Below, piece after piece: positions 23,940 to 31,849 of a stretch of 38,676 nucleotides of DNA. Each line of letters starts with the position of its first letter. Within the stretch, counting starts at the first letter, position 1. A program made the translations under genes and the position numbers. This DNA is from an uncultured Methanomicrobiales archaeon (GTDB taxonomy: Archaea > Halobacteriota > Methanomicrobia > Methanomicrobiales > Methanospirillaceae): assembly GCA_903819595.1 (NCBI GenBank), contig CAIJED010000170.1, positions 1 to 38,676 on the forward strand. The letters run 5' to 3'. The notes under the pieces are model-generated. The model was not told where the DNA came from and searched no databases. It was given only the letters and a program-made list of their open reading frames with translations.

Positions 23940-24545
23940 ATGGGAATTATCGAAGACTCGGTCCATCTTCTGGAAGAACAGGCCCAGGGTTCAGGCTGCG
24001 AAGATGGAGCCGTCAACCTCCGGGTCGATCCTGATTGCACGAAATGCCAGTTTGAACAAGGTGTCTGCATGGTGGCAACATTTGGGGGAAAGTCCGCCGA
24101 ATTTGTCACCAGTGACCCGACACGTGCAACGACAAAAATTTCATTTATGTTCGGGGCAACATTTGGAAATACCCGGATGAGGGCAGCCGCCTGCGCGATT
24201 ATCAATGCCCTGACCGGGTTTCTCTGCATAAACCGGATAAGCCACTCCTGCTCTCCCGAATGCCACCATCCATGTCTTGAGGAGCTGAAAAAGAGGATCA
24301 ATGGGCGTGCGGTCTGTCTTATCGGGTACTCCTACAGGCTGGAAACTGAATTTAAGGTATTTCTGGTCGAGAGGATTGAAGATGCGGAGGTCATCGTTGT
24401 TACCTGTGATGGCCTGGAATCTGACGAGGGTGCCCGGTCACTCAATTGTCCTTGTCAGGGTAAGGAAATGATTTTTATTGGACCTTCAACATCCGGTGTG
24501 GCAGTTATGGAAAAGATCAACCATTGGTGCCCGTACGGGAGATGA
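23940..24545 (+). CDS. Cys-rich protein of unknown function, DUF364-like core
   Basis: I do not recognise a characterised family. The 201-residue protein has Cys clusters CTKCQFEQGVC (~33-43) and CSPECHHPC (~103), and a terminal CPCQG and CPYGR. The middle segment FGATFGNTRMRAAACAIINAL and the later RAVCLIGYSYRLETEF and IFIGPSTSGVAVMEKI resemble the putative metal-chelation DUF364 fold, with weak support. A strong GGGGAGG site precedes the ATG, two bases after the cyclase stop, so the two are cotranslated. The cysteines suggest metal or Fe-S binding. AT-rich non-coding DNA follows. Confidence 0.7.
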   Translation: MGIIEDSVHLLEEQAQGSGCEDGAVNLRVDPDCTKCQFEQGVCMVATFGGKSAEFVTSDPTRATTKISFMFGATFGNTRMRAAACAIINALTGFLCINRISHSCSPECHHPCLEELKKRINGRAVCLIGYSYRLETEFKVFLVERIEDAEVIVVTCDGLESDEGARSLNCPCQGKEMIFIGPSTSGVAVMEKINHWCPYGR

Positions 24546-24784
24546 GGAGTGTTATGATATATCACAGGCCAGTTATCTGTCGAAACGTAATGATAAAATT
24601 GGGGATTAACTCCCGGGTGATTACCAAAGGGTCGTTTGCTATAAATTAATGGGAAATAAAAATACCCATATAACTTCGATGTGCGGTATAACCCAAACCA
24701 ATTTTTCATTTGTGGATATAGAAATGATGATTTCCCACCCTGTCAGGGTGGGTGATTCGCCAAAAATTAAAAAATGAACCGATC
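24546..24784. other. AT-rich intergenic region before the glycosyltransferase
   Basis: This 239-bp gap is clearly richer in A and T than its left flank (for example GCTATAAATTAATGGG near 24640, a good TATA candidate). It ends with the hairpin listed at 24734-24752. No gene is apparent. It marks the left edge of the compositionally distinct glycosyltransferase segment. Confidence 0.55.
24734..24752. repeat. Perfect 8-bp hairpin CCCACCCT/AGGGTGGG
   Basis: CCCACCCT-GTC-AGGGTGGG forms an 8-bp stem with a three-base loop, 33 bp before the glycosyltransferase ATG. It lacks a following T-run, so it is not a standard terminator. It could be an mRNA leader structure or the foot of a vanished mobile element. 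Confidence 0.5.
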
Positions 24785-25942
24785 ATGGAACTGAACAAGA
24801 AAAATCATACCGTCGTCATCATCGGACCCTCAATGAGGTTTCTCTCCGGTATCAGCTATGTCACCCTGCTGCTTTCTAATTCTCTGGCAGATTATTTCGT
24901 TGTCACCGCACTTCTCTTTCGTAATATGCTCCCGAAAAAACTCTTCCCGGGGTATAAAAGGGTCGGTGAAAACCTGGCAGATTGTGGATACAGGTCCGAT
25001 ATTACCGTAGCTGAGATACTTGACTGGTATAATCCCTTCACCTGGATAGAGGGGTCAAAATATCTGCTCAAAGGAGATGTGATTATTTTCCAGTGGTGGA
25101 CATCAAGTGTCGCACATATGTACCTGATACTAGCACTCCTGAATGTCAGGAAAAAACCAATCATCATCGAATTTCACGAAATAGTAGATCCCATGGAATA
25201 TGGGTTTTTCATTCTTCGCCTCTATTCAAAAATAATGGGGACTTTAATTCGACGACTTGCGACTTATTATATTGTGCATTCAGAGGTCGATCGCCAGTTG
25301 ATCAGTTCTCATTATGAAATTGATATAAACCGGGTCCGTGTCATCCCAATTGGAATTTTTGATCAGTATAAGAAAATGAACAAAAGTCTTGCAAAAGACC
25401 ATCTCGGGATCAGCGAATCCAATATTGTTCTCTTTTTTGGACTGATCCGCCCTTATAAGGGTGTTAAGTATCTGGTCGAAGCCTTCGAAGGCCTACCACC
25501 CGATCGCATCCGTAACTCACGTCTTTTAATAGTCGGGGAAGCATGGGAAGATCAGGAATTATATGCATTAGTTGCAAAATCCCCTGTGGCATCCCAAATC
25601 ACGCTTATTGATCGGTATATCGGAGACTCAGAGATTCCATTCTATTTTTCTGCAGCTGATGCACTGGTCATGCCCTATACCAGGGCTTCTCAGAGTGGAG
25701 TTGCCCATATTGGTATGGAATTCGGTATTCCAATTATTGCAACAAGGGTTGGGGGACTTGAGGAGAGTCTTGGGAAGTATAACGGAACACGCTTTATCAA
25801 TCCGATGGATTCTGACGAACTTGCCCGGATGATTGATGATACCATAGTAAATAAAAAAAGTTTCAAACCTCCTGAAGATTTGAGGTGGGATGTTATTGCG
25901 GGCCAATGGAGGGATCTCATCAACGGTCTTCCAAAACGATAA
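24785..25942 (+). CDS. GT4-family glycosyltransferase
   Basis: The 385-residue protein has the two-domain GT-B plan. The N-terminal half binds acceptor (IIGPSMRFLSGISYVTLLL, residues ~15-33) and the C-terminal half holds FFGLIRPYKGVKYLVEAFE (~217) and ASQSGVAHIGMEFGIPIIATRVGGLEE (~300-326), the nucleotide-sugar region of GT4. Sugar donor and acceptor are unknown. I chose the ATG at 24785 (MELNKKNH), since the GTG at 24752 lies within the hairpin. The gene is AT-richer than its flanks (many ATA, TTA, AAA codons) and has no glycan genes beside it, which suggests acquisition. Confidence 0.85.
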   Translation: MELNKKNHTVVIIGPSMRFLSGISYVTLLLSNSLADYFVVTALLFRNMLPKKLFPGYKRVGENLADCGYRSDITVAEILDWYNPFTWIEGSKYLLKGDVIIFQWWTSSVAHMYLILALLNVRKKPIIIEFHEIVDPMEYGFFILRLYSKIMGTLIRRLATYYIVHSEVDRQLISSHYEIDINRVRVIPIGIFDQYKKMNKSLAKDHLGISESNIVLFFGLIRPYKGVKYLVEAFEGLPPDRIRNSRLLIVGEAWEDQELYALVAKSPVASQITLIDRYIGDSEIPFYFSAADALVMPYTRASQSGVAHIGMEFGIPIIATRVGGLEESLGKYNGTRFINPMDSDELARMIDDTIVNKKSFKPPEDLRWDVIAGQWRDLINGLPKR

Positions 25943-25997
25943 CGAGGGATAATAACAAATACCCTGCAGTTTGATGTGAGTGAGAGCGCGGTCATGC

Positions 25998-26996
25998 ATG
26001 GGACATCGATCAATTAAGATTCAAAGGAAATGCTCGGTCTTCACCGGGGAGATATTTGCCCGCCACGAGATGGACTTGCACAGCGAGTGCAATGCCCGCC
26101 TCATGATGGCAATATCCGGGATTCCTGACTGGGTAGATATAGTTGCACCGGAACCGGCAACGGTATCTGATCTTGAACGGGTCCATAAACCCCATTATAT
26201 CCGGATGATCCAGGATCTCTGTGCCCTTGGTGGGAAACGATACATCGATATGAATACGTACCTCACCGCAGAGACCTTCCAGGTCGCTTCTTATGCCGCC
26301 GGATCATCAATTGGGGCAGTACAGCATGCCCTGGCAGGGGAGCACTCGTTTGCACTGGTCCGTCCCCCCGGCCACCATGCCGAGCCTGAAACTGCCATGG
26401 GCTTTTGCATTTTTAATAATGTAGCCATTGCAGCTGCCTATGCTCTTGAAAGGGGTAAAAGAGTCGCCATTATTGACTGGGACCTTCACCATGGAAATGG
26501 TACTCAGAAAATGTTTTACCCTGATGACCGGGTATTATTTTGCTCCATTCACCAGATAAACAGCTTCCCGAGGACTGGCTGGATCGACGAAATTGGTTCC
26601 GGAGAAGGAAAAGGTTACACCCTCAATGCACCGGTACGGGAGGGCTCAGCACTCTCCGACTATCTCTCGGTATTTAACGGTGTTTTTCTCCCGGCAATCG
26701 AACGATTTTTACCGGATATTATCATCATCTCTGCGGGTTTTGACGCCCTTTCTGATGATCCAATGAGTGGGATAAAACTGACCCCTGGTGATTTCGGTGT
26801 CCTCACACATATCACAGCAGAATCTGCTGGGGTCCCGCTTGCCCTGGTCTTCGAAGGGGGATATGGGCCCTCCCTCGGACCGGCAGTGTCTTCGGTATTC
26901 GGCGCATTGGGAGGCGTATGTCCTCGCTATGGACCAGGGGAACCAAAGGATAGCACGAAAAGGGTTGTCTACCAGTTGAACAAATTAATATCTTAA
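25998..26996 (+). CDS. Histone deacetylase/AcuC-family metal hydrolase
   Basis: The 332-residue protein belongs to the zinc-dependent deacetylase superfamily (HDAC, AcuC, acetylpolyamine amidohydrolase). The catalytic motif RPPGHHAEPETAMGFCIFNN gives the paired histidines. IDWDLHHGNGTQ supplies Asp and His metal ligands, ISAGFDALSDDP gives the second Asp, and FEGGYG is also present. It may remove acetyl groups from proteins or small amines. The substrate is not readable from sequence. The start is uncertain: I use the ATG at 25998 (MGHRSIKIQ), but GTG at 25980 is also open. Confidence 0.9.
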   Translation: MGHRSIKIQRKCSVFTGEIFARHEMDLHSECNARLMMAISGIPDWVDIVAPEPATVSDLERVHKPHYIRMIQDLCALGGKRYIDMNTYLTAETFQVASYAAGSSIGAVQHALAGEHSFALVRPPGHHAEPETAMGFCIFNNVAIAAAYALERGKRVAIIDWDLHHGNGTQKMFYPDDRVLFCSIHQINSFPRTGWIDEIGSGEGKGYTLNAPVREGSALSDYLSVFNGVFLPAIERFLPDIIIISAGFDALSDDPMSGIKLTPGDFGVLTHITAESAGVPLALVFEGGYGPSLGPAVSSVFGALGGVCPRYGPGEPKDSTKRVVYQLNKLIS

Positions 26997-27126
26997 ACAC
27001 CCAGGGGGACTATTGAAGGATAAACCACGGTTGTGTTCTGATATCACACTATTGGATAAATGCCGCACCTCCTCGCCAACACGGGTGCCTGGTGACATCA
27101 CAACTACAAAAATTCCGGGCCTGGCC

Positions 27127-28326
27127 TCATTTGAGGACAAAATTATCGGATATAAGTGCTGGGTTTTTATCCGGCATATTCCCGAGCACAAGGTTATTGA
27201 GACGTTCGATTACCGGGTTGAGCGATTCGGGTAAGGCATATTCAATCGCTTCAATTTTATGTCCTTTGAATTCGATAGAATAAGAGAAGAAGTCATTTCC
27301 ACTCACCTTGAACAGCGGGAGATCATTCTGGTTCACCGAATTAAATCCCGAAGATTCGAAAAGCGAGATCAGGTCATTCATCTCATCCGTTGATAACATA
27401 TAACGACCCCCCTGGTCCTTCGTCGTTACGATAGTCACTCCATTCTCATATACCGTCAGGTGATCGTCAAAACCTGCGAGACCTCCCGTGCGTTTATAAT
27501 CCACCAGGACCGCCTTAAGGTAAGTTCCATCGTGGCTGATGGGCATCGCGCCCGTTATAGTAACAATCGTGCCCCACTGATGAATACTCGCCATGTCTGG
27601 GTCTTCGATCGCCGTAAACCCAATCCTAAACCCTTCGTGTTCATATTCATCAGGGAGGTTGAGGGGGTCGTACCGTGTACCGTCATCCGCGGTGATGCCA
27701 TAGAACCCTCCTTCAAGCGCAACCCAGGTGACGGTGCCGGTTGTTTCAATTATCGCTTCCTTTGTGGGTTCAGGGACAATTGAAATGATCCTAAGTGGCG
27801 CCCCCCACATGCGGAAAGCAGGATTAACAGGCATGGTATAGGCTTTGAACGCCACTCTCAGCCCATCTTCTGCATATGTTCCCGGAAGATTGTAGGGGAG
27901 ATAATGGTTACCATCATCTGTAATAATCCCAAAGAGGCCCCCTTGAAGACCGATCCTCCGGATCGTCCCTGTACCTGTGATAATTCCATCAACTCCCACC
28001 GGATCCAATGACCTGCTGATATTTGACCAGGGTCCGGCTATAGGTGTTGCGTATCCCAGGATGGTACATGAAATATTCCGGTGCAGGACAATTGGCCAGG
28101 CGATTAACCTGGTATCCTGTCCGACCGTAACGATATTTGCAGTCGATCTGTCACTGGCGGGGTCCCCTTTGATGCCCACAGGGCTGTCCAATGAGAACTT
28201 TTTTATCAGGTCCTGTCCCGGGGACACCCCTTTTACCTTTACAGGTAATGATCCGGCAACAACACAGCTGGAACAGATGCAGAGGAGAAGAAGGAAAACG
28301 AGTATTGATATTCTCCGGGATCTCAC
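27127..28326 (-). CDS. Secreted protein with two internal repeats and an emfourin-like C-terminal region
   Basis: The 399-residue protein begins MRSRRISILVFLLLLC, a signal peptide or membrane anchor, and has a possible lipobox-type Cys near residue 21. Two related domains follow: residues ~118-182 (TIRRIGLQGGLFGIITDDG...NLPGTYAEDGLRVAF...MWG) and ~197-259 (TVTWVALEGGFYGITADDG...NLPDEYEHEGFRIGF...QWG). They share GGxxGIxxDDGxxYxPxNLP. The C-terminal part (~274-390, YKRTGGLAGFDDHLTVYENG) resembles emfourin-type inhibitor domains, with modest support. It starts with GTG and stands alone. An extracellular role is likely. Confidence 0.7.
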   Translation of the reverse strand: MRSRRISILVFLLLLCICSSCVVAGSLPVKVKGVSPGQDLIKKFSLDSPVGIKGDPASDRSTANIVTVGQDTRLIAWPIVLHRNISCTILGYATPIAGPWSNISRSLDPVGVDGIITGTGTIRRIGLQGGLFGIITDDGNHYLPYNLPGTYAEDGLRVAFKAYTMPVNPAFRMWGAPLRIISIVPEPTKEAIIETTGTVTWVALEGGFYGITADDGTRYDPLNLPDEYEHEGFRIGFTAIEDPDMASIHQWGTIVTITGAMPISHDGTYLKAVLVDYKRTGGLAGFDDHLTVYENGVTIVTTKDQGGRYMLSTDEMNDLISLFESSGFNSVNQNDLPLFKVSGNDFFSYSIEFKGHKIEAIEYALPESLNPVIERLNNLVLGNMPDKNPALISDNFVLK

Positions 28327-28587
28327 GAAAATTCTCCATTTACCGGATTATCCTGTCTCTGATAAATAGGTGTGTATAAGGACGAAAACAGTACTACCCG
28401 GTTACAACCACCGGTATACCAATATCTTCGAACGGGAGTTACAGGAAAGCATGATATCTGTCCCCTGTTGCTTTCATCTCTGATCCTGGGACCGGCCACC
28501 GGTTCCAGAAATATATTCTGTCTTTGCCCCTCCACAGGTATTACCATACCGGACGTATGATACATGATTAAGTAACGGGTGAACATA
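28327..28587. other. Divergent intergenic region, no gene seen
   Basis: This 261-bp gap carries the promoters of the secreted repeat protein (minus) and the AhpD-like gene (plus). An ATTAAG sequence about 20 bp before the ATG at 28588 may be the right-hand box. The short ORFs in the track here are antisense or overlapping noise with no recognisable product. Confidence 0.4.
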
Positions 28588-29040
28588 ATGTCAGAATTTG
28601 AAGAGTTACTAAATGGGATTGCCGCAAAAGGGGCCTTCCAGACTTCGCGTCAATGGCTGGACGAGATCGAACACGAGTATGGACGGACTCCCCTCATTTT
28701 TAAAAGAATGGCCGAACGGCCTGAAGTCCTCATCTCTCACCTGCTCTATAAAGGGACCGTGACGCAGACCAGTGCACTCGACCCAAAATATGTAGAACTG
28801 ATCAGCCTCGCAGTCGGGGCAGCGCTCAGGTGCCAGCACTGTACCGGGTACCACATGCAGGCCGCATTGAAGAAAGGTGCTACGCGGGATGAAATCCTTG
28901 AAGTCATCCTGATTGCCGGACTGATCTCCAATTCATCGGTCCTTGCAAATGCCTACCGGATTATCGATGAAAAACTTGAACGATGTGCTCCGTGCGATAA
29001 CCAGGGGATGGATGTGCCACGGTCCGGTGGTCACGAATAA
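28588..29040 (+). CDS. Carboxymuconolactone decarboxylase/AhpD-family protein
   Basis: The 150-residue protein has the AhpD-like core with the redox motif ALRCQHCTGYHMQAALKKGATRDEI (CxxC and a following His). Relatives act as peroxidase partners or in alkylhydroperoxide reduction, and others are decarboxylases. The CxxC-x3-H pattern favours the redox type. An extra CAPC motif lies near the C-terminus. I chose the ATG at 28588 (MSEFEELLN). The ORF-track start at 28579 is a weaker GTG. It is convergent with ygiQ, separated by 7 bp. Confidence 0.87.
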   Translation: MSEFEELLNGIAAKGAFQTSRQWLDEIEHEYGRTPLIFKRMAERPEVLISHLLYKGTVTQTSALDPKYVELISLAVGAALRCQHCTGYHMQAALKKGATRDEILEVILIAGLISNSSVLANAYRIIDEKLERCAPCDNQGMDVPRSGGHE

Positions 29041-29047
29041 ACGAAGA

Positions 29048-30961
29048 TTACCTTCTCTTTTTCCTCCCGATGACGGGGTCCTGTGTGAGATTCTTACCGG
29101 TGGGACCTTTTGTTCCGCCCGAAGGACCGGGGTCAGCCAGCAGGTCCATTCTCACCGGGGCCCGGGTATATGCCGGTGGGACCAGACACTTTTTCCCGTG
29201 ACCGATGAGATTAGTTCTCCCAGCAATGGTTAAACCTTCCCTGACAAGGTCCTGTTTCCCTGTGTCACGGTAATGTAACATCGCCCGCTGTACCTGCTTT
29301 TCATGGCCTTTCGGGATATACACGGGTTTTTTGGTAAACGGGTCCATACCCGTATAGTACATACAGGTAGAGACACTCATCGGTGTTGGGGTGAAGTCCT
29401 GAACCTGCTCGGTATACAGGGAGTGGTCCCGCACGTACAATGCGAGTGCCACCATGTCATCCAGTCTGCACCCTGGATGTCCTGACATAAAATACGGGAG
29501 AATATATTGTTCCTTTCCGGACACTTCACGCAATGTTTCAAATTTATGACAGAACCGTTCGAATGACACGATACCGGGTTTGTTCATCAGGTCCGTCACA
29601 TGGCCGACGATATGTTCCGGCGCTACCTTAAGGTGTCCGGACGTGTGGAAACCGACGATTTCCTTCAGGTAACCATCCGGGTCGCCACCGAAGAGGTCAT
29701 AGCGGATGCCGGAACTGATGAATACCCGTTTCACGCCAGGAAGATCCCTCAACCGCCTGAGGAGATTCACCTGAATGTCATGTGCAGTGACAAGGCGATG
29801 ACAACTCATACAATTACGGTCTGTACAGGTACCATTCCTGGCCCATGATTCACAGGACGCCCCGTACATGTTTGCAGTCGGACCCCCGACGTCCTGGACA
29901 GTCCCGGCAAACCCGGACATCCCGACCATCCTCTCCACCTCACGTATAATGGAACCTGCACTTCTGCTTTGCACGATCCTACCCTGGTGATGCGTCAGCG
30001 CACAGAAAGAACACCCGCCGAAACACCCCCGGTGGCTTGTTACCGAAAACCTGACCGGAAGAAGTGCAGGGATTGGTTCCCGGTATGACGGGTGAGATTT
30101 TCTTGAGTAGGGAAGTTCATAGATATGGTCAAGTTCATCAGGTGCCAGGGGTTGTGCAGGCGGATTTTGTATGATAACGGTTTTTGGATGGACCTGGACG
30201 ACAGGCCTCCCTCTGAACGGGTCCTGCTCGCAATAATGGAGTGAAAATGCCCTTGCATATGCCAGTTTATCTGTTGACACTTCGGAAAACGTGGGAAGGA
30301 CAACATACCCTTCGTGATCAGACCCCCGCCAGTCAGCGAGCGACATCCGGAAACAGGTACCGGGGATATCCCTGATGTTTCCAACCGGTTCACCCCGGGA
30401 AAGGGCCTCGGCAATCCCGGTGATCTGTTTTTCTGCCATCCCGAATACCAGGAGATCTGCGGGGGCATCTGCAAGTACCGAATGGCGGACTGAATCAGAC
30501 CAGTAGTCATAGTGGGCAAACCTGCGGAGGCTCGCTTCAATGCCACCGATCACCAGGGGTGTCCGGGGGAACAGGGCGTGCAACCGGTCAGTATAGACCG
30601 TGGTGGCCCGGTCAGGTCTTCCCGATCCCGTTCCACCCGGTGAGTAGACATCATCGTTGCGTCTCTTCTGTGCCGGGGTGTAATTATTCACCATCGAATC
30701 AACGTTACCGGAGCTAATTCCAAAAAAAAGGCGGGGTTGTCCGAGTTTCATCAGGTCATCGGAACCTTTCCAGTCCGGTTGCGCAATGACGCCCACCGAG
30801 TATCCGGCATCCCACAGGACACGCCCGATGAGGGCAGTGCCGAAAGAGGGATGGTCCACATACGCATCGCCGGTGACCAGGATAATATCAAACTGCCCGA
30901 TACCAAGCTTCGCTCCTTCCTTCATGGTCATTGGCAGAAACAGGGGTTGCGAGCGTGACAT
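29048..30961 (-). CDS. YgiQ-family radical SAM protein
   Basis: The 637-residue protein belongs to the UPF0313/YgiQ radical SAM family, whose reaction is unknown. The cluster motif CFGGCSFC (CxxxCxxC) is followed by ALTHHQGR. An N-terminal domain resembles the cobalamin-binding fold (FDIILVTGDAYVDHPSFGTALIGRVL), and a C-terminal extension has VYIPKGHEKQVQRAML. A second Cys group CTDRNCMSCHR lies mid-protein. I prefer the ATG at 30961 (MSRSQPLFLP) over the TTG at 30997. A possible corrinoid-linked chemistry is only suggested by the N-terminal fold. Confidence 0.92.
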   Translation of the reverse strand: MSRSQPLFLPMTMKEGAKLGIGQFDIILVTGDAYVDHPSFGTALIGRVLWDAGYSVGVIAQPDWKGSDDLMKLGQPRLFFGISSGNVDSMVNNYTPAQKRRNDDVYSPGGTGSGRPDRATTVYTDRLHALFPRTPLVIGGIEASLRRFAHYDYWSDSVRHSVLADAPADLLVFGMAEKQITGIAEALSRGEPVGNIRDIPGTCFRMSLADWRGSDHEGYVVLPTFSEVSTDKLAYARAFSLHYCEQDPFRGRPVVQVHPKTVIIQNPPAQPLAPDELDHIYELPYSRKSHPSYREPIPALLPVRFSVTSHRGCFGGCSFCALTHHQGRIVQSRSAGSIIREVERMVGMSGFAGTVQDVGGPTANMYGASCESWARNGTCTDRNCMSCHRLVTAHDIQVNLLRRLRDLPGVKRVFISSGIRYDLFGGDPDGYLKEIVGFHTSGHLKVAPEHIVGHVTDLMNKPGIVSFERFCHKFETLREVSGKEQYILPYFMSGHPGCRLDDMVALALYVRDHSLYTEQVQDFTPTPMSVSTCMYYTGMDPFTKKPVYIPKGHEKQVQRAMLHYRDTGKQDLVREGLTIAGRTNLIGHGKKCLVPPAYTRAPVRMDLLADPGPSGGTKGPTGKNLTQDPVIGRKKRR

Positions 30962-31038
30962 TACCTTTGGGACCGGTTCATCATCCGGTTGCTGCAAATG
31001 GACGGTTCAATTGCCAGGGAACGCAATGAGTGCTCATA

Positions 31039-31488
31039 CTACGGTTTCTCATGCTTCAGTACCGGCAGGTACAGCCCGGTTACAGGGTCTGATCCTCTTT
31101 TCACGTCGACACCGATCAATTCGGTGACCACGGCTTCAATGACAATATGGGTGATAATCTCACCCCGGAGACAACCTGTCAGCACCCTTTCCCCCTTGCC
31201 GATTGATGCATGGATATGAAGGTGGGGACCAGGGTCATCCGGCGTGATCGTGGCCAACCCAATTACTTCCCAGCCCCCGGAGAATGATTCAACGTGTGGG
31301 TCCGGGGGAAGACACATGGTTTTTGGCCCCGTGACAATCCGGCCGGACTGGAGTGCTCCGATGAACCTTATGTAGCCGCTGTTTACCTGGTGATCCGCAA
31401 CGAACTGCTGCAGGTTCGCGATAAGGTCCTCCCCATGGTCGATCCGGACGATAAAAACCCTGCCCGGTTTTCCCTCGGTGTATTGCAT
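31039..31488 (-). CDS. PPC/DUF296-domain protein
   Basis: The 149-residue protein is a single PPC domain (PF03479), the fold seen in plant AT-hook DNA-binding proteins and in many free-standing prokaryotic homologues of unknown role. It shows the DHGEDLIANLQQFVADH start, GYIRFIGALQSGRI and the metal-like histidines of GPHLHIHASIG. No AT-hook is present, so DNA binding is doubtful in this single-domain form. It is transcribed alone on the minus strand. Confidence 0.85.
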   Translation of the reverse strand: MQYTEGKPGRVFIVRIDHGEDLIANLQQFVADHQVNSGYIRFIGALQSGRIVTGPKTMCLPPDPHVESFSGGWEVIGLATITPDDPGPHLHIHASIGKGERVLTGCLRGEIITHIVIEAVVTELIGVDVKRGSDPVTGLYLPVLKHEKP

Positions 31489-31849
31489 AATGATCTGTTC
31501 ATTAGCTACTACCGGTCTTCACTTAAACTGATGGGTTGGATGGGAAAACGCATAGACGGATGGGGAGGGGGAAGTTTTTCATTTCACTGACCCATCGGCA
31601 ACGAAAGAATCCCAGGAGACAACGGGCTCGTACAATCCAGAAACGGACAAGGCTCATAAAAATACCGGAGAAAAAGGCGTGGGCTTTCCCGACACACAGT
31701 AAAAACAATTGCAGGCCATAAAGCCCTAAACAGAAGTTAGATTCGTTATAATTGGAAAAACCGTGAAGCCTCGGTAATAGAATAGTGGGTATCTGTTCTG
31801 AAAATCAGAAACTATCATGGGGATAAGAGGGAGATTTGCTGGCAGGGTT
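31489..31849. other. 361-bp intergenic region without a convincing gene
   Basis: This gap lies between two minus-strand genes. Short ORFs exist on both strands (31523-31708 and 31536-31721) but they overlap each other antisense and have no recognisable family. AT-rich stretches near 31690-31760 could hold a promoter for the PPC gene or the end of the DUF2207 gene. I see no structured RNA. Confidence 0.4.

Noticed and set aside
24734-24752. Transcription terminator
   Set aside because: The hairpin is perfect but is followed by GTGATTCGCC rather than a T-run and lies immediately before a gene.
27013-27234. 73-residue ORF after the HDAC-family gene
   Set aside because: It overlaps the end of the secreted repeat protein on the opposite strand and lacks any family signature.
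31523-31721. Overlapping 61-residue ORFs on both strands
   Set aside because: They are mutually antisense, of random composition, and neither has a convincing start.
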